From Patescibacteria group bacterium (GTDB lineage Bacteria > Patescibacteriota > Patescibacteriia > 2-12-FULL-60-25), in the NCBI GenBank assembly GCA_018061485.1, contig JAGOUA010000018.1, forward strand, positions 1 to 13,073: a stretch of 13,073 bases of DNA, in the 5' to 3' direction. A program made the position numbers and the translations under genes. Below, piece after piece: positions 1 to 6,585 of the stretch (the stretch's first letter is position 1; every line of letters begins with the position of its first letter). Under the pieces are notes generated by a model. That model did no database searches, was not told the DNA's origin, and saw nothing but the letters and a program-made list of their open reading frames with translations.

Positions 1-616
1 GTTGATCCTGTACGGCGTACACCGAGGCGTACGGACTCGCGAGGTCGATGGTTTGTCGTAGATCAAGCGGAATATCCGTAAATAAACCGTGTGTAGAAAC
101 GGCCCAAGCGGTGGATGAGGGGGCGTCTATCCGTCCAAACGCCAAAAGAGGCTCACCGACGCGCGCAAAGGCTGGGCGTTCGTTAAGAGGCTGAGAGGTG
201 CGCGGGCCTTCATATACAAGGTCTTCACGCAAAAAGAGGGCGTACAGGCCATGAGCAGTGTCTTGCTTCCAACCAGAGGGCGCTCGCCAACGTGGGGCGA
301 TGAGCCATGTGGGTTCGGCAAGCGTTCCACCGGCGAGGCGAATATCGCCTTGAACGAGGGGCGTCCGCCACGCGTCTCCGAGAAGAGAGGGCCAAGGGGT
401 TGTGGCGAGACCCTTCGCTTCGCGGAGATGCAGGGTAAAAGGGGTTGTTGGAACGGAAAACGTGCGAGAGTGTTGCCAAAGCCATCCGCCCAACACAAGA
501 ACGATGAGGATGAGAGCGCCTGCGCCTATACCAATCAAGCCCCAGGGAATCTGACGCGTCTCGCGGCCATCAAGAATCTTGTGGCTATCTCCCATCGGAG
601 CAAAATATTCTTCCAT
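1..616 (-). CDS. Single-pass membrane protein of unknown function (3' end beyond window)
   Basis: An open frame of 205 codons runs without a stop from an ATG at 616 to the window edge, so the C-terminus is missing. The protein starts MEEYFAPMGDSHK. It has one strong membrane helix at about residues 24-46 (IPWGLIGIGAGALILIVLVL, then GGWLW) preceded by charged residues, and then a long segment with no further helix, probably outside the membrane. That segment is rich in Pro, Trp, Leu and Arg and has no motif I recognise. The start at 616 lies 21 nt past the pnp terminator. TATACG, a weak -10, ends about 6 nt before it, so a near-leaderless transcript is possible. The second ATG (595, residue 8) is an alternative start. 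No SD is visible. The smaller minus-strand frames at 127-498 and 225-485 are shadows of this gene. Confidence 0.7.
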   Translation of the reverse strand, partial: MEEYFAPMGDSHKILDGRETRQIPWGLIGIGAGALILIVLVLGGWLWQHSRTFSVPTTPFTLHLREAKGLATTPWPSLLGDAWRTPLVQGDIRLAGGTLAEPTWLIAPRWRAPSGWKQDTAHGLYALFLREDLVYEGPRTSQPLNERPAFARVGEPLLAFGRIDAPSSTAWAVSTHGLFTDIPLDLRQTIDLASPYASVYAVQDQ

Positions 617-636
617 CAAGTACGTATAGGGTACGC

Positions 637-671
637 AAAAAGACTCCCCCCGACAATGGGAGGAGTCTTTT
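637..671 (-). terminator. Intrinsic terminator of the NYN-pnp operon
   Basis: On the minus strand, 2 nt after the pnp stop codon, AAAAGACTCC (complement of 662-671) pairs with GGAGTCTTTT (complement of 638-647). A few G-C pairs extend the stem inward, the loop is ATTGTC, and a U-run follows. The arms are AT-flanked on both sides, so it could also stop plus-strand transcription. Confidence 0.88.
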
Positions 672-673
672 AC

Positions 674-2905
674 CTAGAAGCGAGGGCTTCGCGCTGCAGC
701 GCCACCCATTGGTGGACGAGGTGGGCGTCCGCCTCCCATACCGGATGGTGGTGGGGTTGCGGGCGCTGGAGGAAAGGTGTTGCCTTCCGCGCGCTTCATC
801 GAGAGGTTCAGTCGTCCAACGCTGTCGATTTCGTACGCGATCACATTTACCATCTGTCCAACCTTTACAATATCGTCGACCTTGCCGACGCGGTATGGCG
901 CAAGCTCGGAGATATGAACCAATCCCTCGACCTTCGGAAGAATTTCCACAAAGGCGCCGAAGTCTAAAATGCGCGTGACACGTCCCGTAAAGGTTTCGCC
1001 AACTTTCACTTCGCGTGTCAGTTGCTTGATCCAGTCGGTTGCCGCGGTTAATGATTCTGGATTCACGGAAGTGATCGTGACCTGTCCGGAATCTTCGATG
1101 TCGATTTCTACTTTGTGCTTCGCGATAATTTCGTTGATCATTTTTCCGCCTGGACCGATCACATCACGAATTTTCTCTGGATTGATGGAGAAGGTGATGA
1201 TGCGTGGCGCGTAGGGAGAGAGCTCCGGACGAGGGTCGGCAATCACGGCTTGCATCATGTCGAGAACCTGCGCGCGAGCGTCTTTTGCTCGAGTGAGCGT
1301 TTCTTCTACAACGGTCCAAGGAATGCCAGAGGTTTTGGTATCCATCTGAATCACCGTAATACCGTTGCGTGTACCAGCAACTTTAAAGTCCATACCACCT
1401 TCGCCATCTTCTAAATCTTGCAGGTCGGTGATGACTTGGTAGCGTCCTTCTGCTTCGCGGCTCGCGAGACCCATCGCAATACCAGCAACAGGAGCGCTAA
1501 TCGGTACACCAGCGTCCATCAGGGCGAGCGTCGATCCACAGGTGGCGCCCATGGAGCTCGAACCGTTGGATTCCAAGACCTCTGATACAACGCGCATGGT
1601 GTAGGGGAAGGTTTCTCGTGCAGGAATAACGGGCATGAGCGCGCGTTCGGCAAGAGCGCCGTGGCCAATCTCGCGACGACCTGGTCCGCGGTTTGGCTTG
1701 GTTTCACCCACGGAGTAGCTCGCAAAGTTGTAGTGATGAAAATAGCGCTTGGTCGCTTGAAACTCCATGGTGTCAAGCGTCTGTTCCATGCCTGGAGAGC
1801 CGAGGGTTACGATCGAGAGTACCTGCGTGGAACCGCGCTGAAACAAGCCGGATCCGTGTGTGCGAGGCATGATGTTGATCATCGCGCCAAGTGGGCGAAT
1901 CTCATGCAGGCCGCGACCATCAGGGCGTTTGCCTTCGTCAAGAATAAGCGAAGTAACCGCTTCTTCCGCATAACGTTGGACGTGTTCGACGACTTTAGAC
2001 TTCCAGTCTTTGCCGATGCCTTGCTCGGTAGCGTAGGCGAGAGCAGCTTCCTCCAGCTTTTTGACCGCCGTTTTACGATCGGCCTTGGTTTTGAGCGGGG
2101 TCGCAAAGAGTTCACGGCCATGTGCTTCCAAAAACGCTTTGGTAACGGTTTCGACGCGCTGCAATCCTTCGAGGCGTGCGGCGTCCGCTTCGTTCGCTTT
2201 GGTGAGAGCGCGTTTTTGCTTTCCGTGAGCGGTGGCAATGCGCTGGATCAGGTCGGTGACGGCTTGCAGTTCGCGAGCGCCAAGCTTCATCGCGGCAAGC
2301 ATATCGTGTTCAGAAAGTTGTTTTGCTCCCGCTTCCACCATGAGAATCTTTTCGGCAGTACCGGCGATCACCAAATCAAGATCTCCTGCCTCGGTTTGTT
2401 GGTAGGTTGGCATCAGTACGTACTCGCCGTTTACGCGACCAATGCGAATCGCGGCAATCGGTCCGCTCCAAGGAATGTCGCTCATCGCAAGAGCACAGGA
2501 GGCTCCGATAAGGCCGGGAATATCGGCGTCATTTTCTTGATCGTGAGAAAAGACGGTTGCGACAACGGCTACTTCGTTACGAAACGTGTTCGCAAAAAGA
2601 GGACGTACCGCACGATCGATAAGACGACCAGAAAGAATCGCCTCATCTGTTGGGCGACCTTCGCGTTTAATAAAGCGAGAGCCTTTGATGCGTCCTGCCG
2701 CATACATACGCTCTTCAAAATCCACCGAAAGAGGGAAGAAGCCCGCATCATCACGCGCTTCGCCCATGCTGGCGGTACACAAAACAACCGTATCGCCGTA
2801 GCGTACAACACACGAGGCGTTGGTTTGTTGAGCGAGTTGTCCGACGCTGATGGAAAGCTCGCGTCCCGCAAAGGGAAGGGTATAGACAGTAGGTTGAGCA
2901 ATCAT
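674..2905 (-). CDS. pnp: Polyribonucleotide nucleotidyltransferase (PNPase)
   Basis: This enzyme degrades RNA 3'-to-5' by phosphorolysis and can also extend 3' ends (EC 2.7.7.8). All parts of the family are present in 743 residues: RNase PH domain 1 (about 10-145), the helical linker domain (about 240-320), RNase PH domain 2 (about 325-535) with GPGRREIGHG at 407-416 and GSSSMGATCG at 448-457, a KH domain with GPGG at 584-587, and an S1 domain (about 634-704). The metal-site residues equivalent to E. coli D486, D492 and K494 are D500, D506 and K508, so the active site looks intact. The usual GDMDF is GGMDF here; the changed residue is not one of the three ligands. The C-terminal 35 residues are a Pro/Gly/Arg tail ending RSPRF. 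The gene starts 1 nt after the upstream NYN gene, without SD, so translation is probably coupled. The stop is TAG. Confidence 0.98.
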   Translation of the reverse strand: MIAQPTVYTLPFAGRELSISVGQLAQQTNASCVVRYGDTVVLCTASMGEARDDAGFFPLSVDFEERMYAAGRIKGSRFIKREGRPTDEAILSGRLIDRAVRPLFANTFRNEVAVVATVFSHDQENDADIPGLIGASCALAMSDIPWSGPIAAIRIGRVNGEYVLMPTYQQTEAGDLDLVIAGTAEKILMVEAGAKQLSEHDMLAAMKLGARELQAVTDLIQRIATAHGKQKRALTKANEADAARLEGLQRVETVTKAFLEAHGRELFATPLKTKADRKTAVKKLEEAALAYATEQGIGKDWKSKVVEHVQRYAEEAVTSLILDEGKRPDGRGLHEIRPLGAMINIMPRTHGSGLFQRGSTQVLSIVTLGSPGMEQTLDTMEFQATKRYFHHYNFASYSVGETKPNRGPGRREIGHGALAERALMPVIPARETFPYTMRVVSEVLESNGSSSMGATCGSTLALMDAGVPISAPVAGIAMGLASREAEGRYQVITDLQDLEDGEGGMDFKVAGTRNGITVIQMDTKTSGIPWTVVEETLTRAKDARAQVLDMMQAVIADPRPELSPYAPRIITFSINPEKIRDVIGPGGKMINEIIAKHKVEIDIEDSGQVTITSVNPESLTAATDWIKQLTREVKVGETFTGRVTRILDFGAFVEILPKVEGLVHISELAPYRVGKVDDIVKVGQMVNVIAYEIDSVGRLNLSMKRAEGNTFPPAPATPPPSGMGGGRPPRPPMGGAAARSPRF

Positions 2906-2906
2906 A

Positions 2907-3593
2907 TTAATAGGTTACGCGAATGTTGCGGCGAGAAGCGGGGGATGACGAGGAGCGTCGAGGGGCTTTGGTTGGTCCGCTCGGAGGTGGATCAATCGGT
3001 CCGCCAAGAAGCGAGGCCTCTTCTGCGGAAGGAAGGATGAGCTCGCCTTCGTCTTCTTGCTGTTCATGCAGAGAGGGAGCGGTGTTTCGACGACGCGGAC
3101 GGATCAGATACAGGTCAGGATCATCCATCAAGTTGGTAAAGCTCGAGGCGACTTCTTTTAAGCGGTTATTGGTGGATGCTTCAAAGGCCACGACTTCGAC
3201 GAGCGTTCCACGGCCCTGAAGGTATTCCACAAGAGGAACGAAGTCTCCATCGCCCGTCATTAAGATGGCGACGTCGATTTTTTCGGCGAGCGATACGGCG
3301 TCGATGGTCATACCGACGTCCCAGTCAGCCTTTTTTTGCCCGCTCGCGAATTCTTGCACATCCTTCATTTTGAGCTCAATACCATTTTGGGTAAGCGCAT
3401 CAAAAAACGCGCCTTCTTCACCGGTCTTGGATTTGGCAACGTAGGCGATCGCACGAATCACGCGACGGTCTCCTACGGCAGAAGCAACAACGGCGGGAAA
3501 GTTGACGCGCGCTGAATATAAATGCTTGGCGGAATGGTACATGTTTTGCGTGTCAATAAAGACGGCGACACGTTGGTCTGGACGTTTGATCAT
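2907..3593 (-). CDS. NYN-domain (LabA/DUF88-like) putative ribonuclease
   Basis: NYN proteins have a PIN-like fold and are generally metal-dependent RNases. The domain spans about residues 8-165 of 228. The family's acidic motifs are visible: VFIDTQN (D14, N17), KADWDVGMTIDAV (D90, D92, D98) and MTGDGDFVPLV (D115, D117). The tail from about 168 is disordered and rich in Pro, Ser and Arg (SSSSPASRRN at 214-223), which could contact RNA. It is the first gene of an operon with pnp, separated by 1 nt, which suggests that an endonuclease and an exonuclease are made together. There is no SD: the 19 nt before the ATG (3594-3612, read on the minus strand) hold 18 pyrimidines. The domain call is strong; nuclease activity and substrate are inferred from the family. 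The stop is TAA. Confidence 0.9.
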   Translation of the reverse strand: MIKRPDQRVAVFIDTQNMYHSAKHLYSARVNFPAVVASAVGDRRVIRAIAYVAKSKTGEEGAFFDALTQNGIELKMKDVQEFASGQKKADWDVGMTIDAVSLAEKIDVAILMTGDGDFVPLVEYLQGRGTLVEVVAFEASTNNRLKEVASSFTNLMDDPDLYLIRPRRRNTAPSLHEQQEDEGELILPSAEEASLLGGPIDPPPSGPTKAPRRSSSSPASRRNIRVTY

Positions 3594-3675
3594 AGAGATA
3601 AAGAAAGAGGGGCTAACGATCTTCGTAAAAGGGAAACATCAGCAAGCTCTCGTATAAAAAGGGAATAGGTACATG

Positions 3676-3690
3676 TGCCTAAAATAGGCA
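3676..3690. promoter_or_regulatory. Palindrome in the NYN-pnp leader
   Basis: TGCCTA-AAA-TAGGCA is a perfect 6-bp inverted repeat with a 3-nt spacer. It lies just downstream of the predicted minus-strand start site (about 3697), so it could be an operator or a 5' hairpin of the leader. Its function is not known. Confidence 0.45.
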
Positions 3691-3703
3691 TCACGTGCAG
3701 ATA

Positions 3704-3732
3704 AGTGTAGCAAAATATCGGGTGTTTGTCGA
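3704..3732 (-). promoter_or_regulatory. Promoter of the NYN-pnp operon
   Basis: On the minus strand, TCGACA (3732-3727, five of six to TTGACA) is followed by a 17-nt spacer and TACACT (3709-3704), which carries an extended TGC just before it. The predicted start near 3697 gives a leader of about 100 nt. Confidence 0.7.
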
Positions 3733-3734
3733 AT

Positions 3735-3764
3735 TTGTGATGTTCTTTGAGAAAATGCTACACT
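3735..3764 (+). promoter_or_regulatory. Promoter of the pilin-like operon
   Basis: TTGTGA (3735-3740), an 18-nt spacer and the extended -10 TGCTACACT (3756-3764) precede the ATG at 3775 by 10 nt. Transcription would begin about 3-4 nt before the start codon, so the mRNA is leaderless or nearly so. The same nine-base -10 serves the divergent NYN-pnp promoter. Confidence 0.65.
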
Positions 3765-3774
3765 ACGCCTGAAT

Positions 3775-4611
3775 ATGGTTCTTTCTCTCTTTGTTCGTCG
3801 TGTATGGCGAGGCCACGTTGCTCGCGAGCGACGGTGGCGAGGTATCGCGTATGCGTTCCTTGCAATCTTTGCTGTACTGACGCTCTTACCGTCGGTTGTG
3901 AGTGCTCAACAGCGAACATGCGACTGCGTTTGTCAAAATAGTGAGGGAACGGTTGAAAACGATGGTCCTGACTGCAGTGATTCTACAGAGTGCTCATTCA
4001 CTGCTTGCAGAGACTACTGTACGAGACTCGGTGGCGGCTTTCAGCCGGGAGTGAATCGAGGGTTCGTGTGTCGCAATCGAGGGACCGAGCCGGGAACCTC
4101 TGCTCCAGCGACGGGCGGAACATCGGGAGGATCAACGGGGGCTTCTGCGCCAGCCCCGTCTTCGGGCACCGACGCGCCAGCTCCTGCTCCAAGCGGCGAG
4201 GCAACGGCTACGAGTACTTCTTCCGGTGGGGGGTCTTCTGGCGGAGCTTTGCGCTTTGTCTTACCGAGCTGTACCAGCGACGGCAACTGTTCGCTCACAG
4301 ACATTATTAATACCGGTATTCGGTTTGCGAACTTCTTGGTGGGATTATCCGGCATCGCCTTCTTGGGTATCTTTTTATACGCGGGAGCGAATATCATTCT
4401 CTTCGCCAACGATGCAGGGTCTTTTAAGCAAGCAAAAAGCATGCTTCAGGGAGCGGTTGTCGGAGTAGTGATCGTGATGATCGCGGGAGTCGCGGTGCGG
4501 TTTGTCTCGTCGAGTTTGGGAGTGAATCAGTCTTTCTTACGCACGCCTGGAGCGAGTACGCGGTCTACACCAACGCCGCCTCCAGCTTCTACGCCACCGG
4601 CGTCTCGTTAA
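3775..4611 (+). CDS. Secreted Cys-rich protein with T4SS/VirB2-type pilin-like membrane domain (first of three)
   Basis: The 278-residue protein begins with a signal peptide with an unusually long basic n-region (1-23), a hydrophobic core (GIAYAFLAIFAVLTLLPSVV) and a likely cut after VSA at 44. A Cys-rich module follows (C49, C51, C53, C67, C73, C78, C82, C99), then an Ala/Pro/Ser/Gly/Thr linker (about 103-157), a Cys pair (C166, C172), two membrane helices (about 184-207 and 222-245) joined by a short Lys-containing loop, and a Pro/Thr tail. The two-helix end resembles the small T4SS pilin (VirB2-like) family common in CPR genomes; with the signal peptide cut, the Cys module would lie outside the cell. 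It heads a three-gene operon (2-nt gap to the next gene). A palindromic insertion lengthens the signal peptide. The pilin assignment rests on topology and helix sequence, not on conserved catalytic residues. Confidence 0.75.
   Translation: MVLSLFVRRVWRGHVARERRWRGIAYAFLAIFAVLTLLPSVVSAQQRTCDCVCQNSEGTVENDGPDCSDSTECSFTACRDYCTRLGGGFQPGVNRGFVCRNRGTEPGTSAPATGGTSGGSTGASAPAPSSGTDAPAPAPSGEATATSTSSGGGSSGGALRFVLPSCTSDGNCSLTDIINTGIRFANFLVGLSGIAFLGIFLYAGANIILFANDAGSFKQAKSMLQGAVVGVVIVMIAGVAVRFVSSSLGVNQSFLRTPGASTRSTPTPPPASTPPASR
3805..3842 (+). repeat. Palindromic insertion with 8-bp flanking direct repeat, inside the signal-peptide codons
   Basis: TGGCGAGG occurs at 3805-3812 and again at 3835-3842. Between them lie 22 nt centred on the palindrome CGTTGCTCG/CGAGCGACG (3816-3833, one mismatch). 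One flank plus the core is 30 nt, exactly ten codons, so the frame is kept and the protein reads WRG-HVARERR-WRG. Positions 3813-3836 match the reverse complement of 10922-10945 at 23 of 24 bases. This looks like a small mobile or REP-like element with a target-site duplication. Confidence 0.7.
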
Positions 4612-4613
4612 GT

Positions 4614-5324
4614 ATGCGACGTTCTTTTCTTGGATGGGGGATGTTGCTTGTCGGGAGTTTGTGGATGATGTCCGCCCCCACGCCTGCTTTTGCGGACACC
4701 TTTAAGTGTCAGTTTACCTGTCGTCCTTCGGGAACGGCAGGGACGGCGGTCACGGGGCCGGGACAGATCGGGGATATTACCGTTCCGTGTACGGGAGAGA
4801 CGGCGGAGCAGCACGCCTACTGTGGGGATCAGTGCCACGGCCGCTGCCAAAGACCGGGGCCGGAGGGGAATGGTCTCACGAGCGCCGCTGGATCGGGGCT
4901 TGTTTGTACGGATCGTACGGCGGCTCGATGTATTCGCGTCGCTCCAGCCGGATCTTCTGCTCCTGCCCCCGCACCCAGTGGGAGCGGCGGTGGGTCAACG
5001 GCGGCGGGATCGGTCGTGTTGCCAAATCCTGTTGGGACAACCAGTATCACGGATATTTTTGGACGGCTCGTGCAGGCGTTCTTGGGCATTCTTGGCTCCA
5101 TCGCCCTGTTCTGGTTTGTGTGGGGGAGTATCGTGTGGATGACCGCTGCCGACAGCAAGCGTCACGAAGACGCGAAGAGTATCATGAAAAACGCGGCGCT
5201 CGGTGTACTCATTATCTTTTTTTCGTACGGTCTCACGACGGCGTTCTTGAGTATTTTTGAACAGGTAGCAACGGAATCAAGTGCTCCTTCGCGTCGAGTG
5301 ACGACACCTCCTCCTACGCCCTAA
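4614..5324 (+). CDS. Secreted Cys-rich protein with T4SS/VirB2-type pilin-like membrane domain (second of three)
   Basis: The 236-residue protein has a short signal peptide with a likely cut after AFA at 27. The Cys module follows (C32, C36, C59, C70, C74, C78, C98, C106), with C-Q-F-T-C and C-x3-C-x3-C spacings matching the third gene. After an Ala/Pro/Gly/Ser linker comes LPNPVGTTSITDIFGRLVQA (about 136-155), a lead-in I associate with CPR pilin-like proteins. Two membrane helices follow (about 155-176 and 193-213), with a loop holding TAADSKRHEDAKS, positively charged as expected for the cytoplasmic side. The tail is Pro/Thr-rich. The start lies 2 nt after the previous stop, with no SD, so translation is probably coupled. 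It is the most typical of the three in length and helix sequence. Whether it forms a filament is unknown. Confidence 0.78.
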   Translation: MRRSFLGWGMLLVGSLWMMSAPTPAFADTFKCQFTCRPSGTAGTAVTGPGQIGDITVPCTGETAEQHAYCGDQCHGRCQRPGPEGNGLTSAAGSGLVCTDRTAARCIRVAPAGSSAPAPAPSGSGGGSTAAGSVVLPNPVGTTSITDIFGRLVQAFLGILGSIALFWFVWGSIVWMTAADSKRHEDAKSIMKNAALGVLIIFFSYGLTTAFLSIFEQVATESSAPSRRVTTPPPTP

Positions 5325-5327
5325 TCT

Positions 5328-6542
5328 ATGAAAACGTTTCTTCTTATTGTAGGGATGGTCGTTGGTGCATTGTTTGCACCCGGTTTAGTGGAGGCGGGTG
5401 TGTGTGGGGTATTCTGCGAGCAATCTATTACGATAAGCGGTACTCCCGGGACAAATACCTCCGTTCAGCTGATTTCCGGTAGTCAGACGTGTACTACGTC
5501 TGCCACCTGTCCTCAAAGAGAGGCTTTTAACGGCTCCTGTCCAGCCGGAACCGATCGTTCTACGGTTAGTACGGCTCGGGCCTTTTGTCTGTCTACTTTT
5601 AGAACAACGAGTCCAGAACGAGTAGCGGCTACTCCCTGGTGCGATGATTTATTGGATGGGCTTTGGGAGGGGGACTACTGTCGATTACCGGCCACGACGA
5701 GCACGCCAAGAGAGGGTCAGCAACCTGTCCAGCAACCAGCCGAACAATCCCAGTGCTCGTTTACTTGCGACTTTAGAACTCCGCGAACGCCACAAGTCGT
5801 CAGTGATGGGGGTGCTTGTACGAACGATGGGTCGTGTGCAAGTGCTTGTATCGCGCGGTGTACGGCATTAGGAGGGACGTGTGCTTCGCAGCCAGCGCCC
5901 GTCTGTGGGGCGCGTGGATTTGGCACGCCTCCCGTCACAACGGGTGGAACAGCCCCGGGGAGGACGGAGTTTGGACAAGATTTTCGCTGCTCCTTTTTAT
6001 GCGCGGGGAGTGATGCGGCTCAGTACGGTGGAACGTGTAGCGGAACGGATGACGTGGCTACGTGTACACAAGCGTGTAATGCCACGTGTCCAAGAACATC
6101 AGGCGGTGGAAGTGGCTGTGTAGGGGTAACGGGTGGGGTAACGGGAACGCCTCAGCAGGCTCCAAGATGCGTGGCGACACAAGCACCAACCCCCTCCGTC
6201 GGCGGTATTACGGATACGGGACGGTTTGAAAGCTTGAACGAAAGTTTTACGAGTGTATCGGTGGTAGGGTTTATTGGCGGAACGATCAAGGTGTTGATCG
6301 GTATCGCAGGATCCGTCTTCTTCCTGTTTATGGTGTGGGGCGGTATTCGTTGGATGATGGCGGGAGGAGATCCGGGCGAGGTAAGCGCCGCGAAATCCAC
6401 CATTCAGAATGCGATGATCGGCGTGATCTTGCTGGCGCTTTCGTACACTATTGTCACCGCCTTCTTAAATATTGCGACCAACTTTGTTCCTGCGGCGACG
6501 CGGAGTTCTCCCGTGACGGGCGAACGTCCACCTGCTCGCTAG
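5328..6542 (+). CDS. Large secreted Cys-rich protein with three Cys modules and pilin-like membrane domain (third of three)
   Basis: The 404-residue protein has a signal peptide (cut likely after VEA, 23) and 24 cysteines in three blocks: A at 26-118 (least regular), B at 143-193 (C143, C147, C164, C170, C174, C178, C185, C193) and C at 221-281 (C221, C225, C237, C246, C250, C254, C264, C281). B and C share C-x3-C, then C-x5-8-C-x3-C-x3-C, then two more cysteines. Gln/Pro and Gly/Thr linkers separate the blocks. Two membrane helices end the protein (about 318-345 and 362-385), with MMAGGDPGEVSAAKSTIQNA between them, close to the loop of CPR T4SS-type pilins. The start lies 3 nt after the previous stop, without SD. 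The stop is TAG, and a terminator follows 19 nt later. It looks like the second gene with its ectodomain multiplied. Confidence 0.78.
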   Translation: MKTFLLIVGMVVGALFAPGLVEAGVCGVFCEQSITISGTPGTNTSVQLISGSQTCTTSATCPQREAFNGSCPAGTDRSTVSTARAFCLSTFRTTSPERVAATPWCDDLLDGLWEGDYCRLPATTSTPREGQQPVQQPAEQSQCSFTCDFRTPRTPQVVSDGGACTNDGSCASACIARCTALGGTCASQPAPVCGARGFGTPPVTTGGTAPGRTEFGQDFRCSFLCAGSDAAQYGGTCSGTDDVATCTQACNATCPRTSGGGSGCVGVTGGVTGTPQQAPRCVATQAPTPSVGGITDTGRFESLNESFTSVSVVGFIGGTIKVLIGIAGSVFFLFMVWGGIRWMMAGGDPGEVSAAKSTIQNAMIGVILLALSYTIVTAFLNIATNFVPAATRSSPVTGERPPAR

Positions 6543-6561
6543 CACGAACCATCTTCTCGCA

Positions 6562-6585
6562 AAAACCACCCGATCGGGTGGTTTT
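6562..6585. terminator. Bidirectional terminator between converging genes
   Basis: A perfect 24-bp palindrome has arms AAAACCACCCGA and TCGGGTGGTTTT. Read on either strand it gives a G-C stem with A and U runs, so it can end both the pilin-like operon (plus) and the AAA+ gene (minus). It overlaps the last two bases of the AAA+ stop codon. Confidence 0.88.

Noticed and set aside
251..967. 238-codon plus-strand open frame
   Set aside because: It runs antisense across the membrane protein, the terminator hairpin and the C-terminus of pnp, with a low-complexity, Arg/Trp-rich product and no promoter.
674..2905. Inactive PNPase, because the usual GDMDF is GGMDF
   Set aside because: Aligning by the preceding LED and following FK shows the metal-site residues D500, D506 and K508 are kept; the changed Asp is a different one.
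1661..3040. 459-codon plus-strand open frame antisense to pnp
   Set aside because: Pnp on the other strand is unmistakable along its full length. The plus-strand product has no recognisable domain and is a codon-bias shadow.
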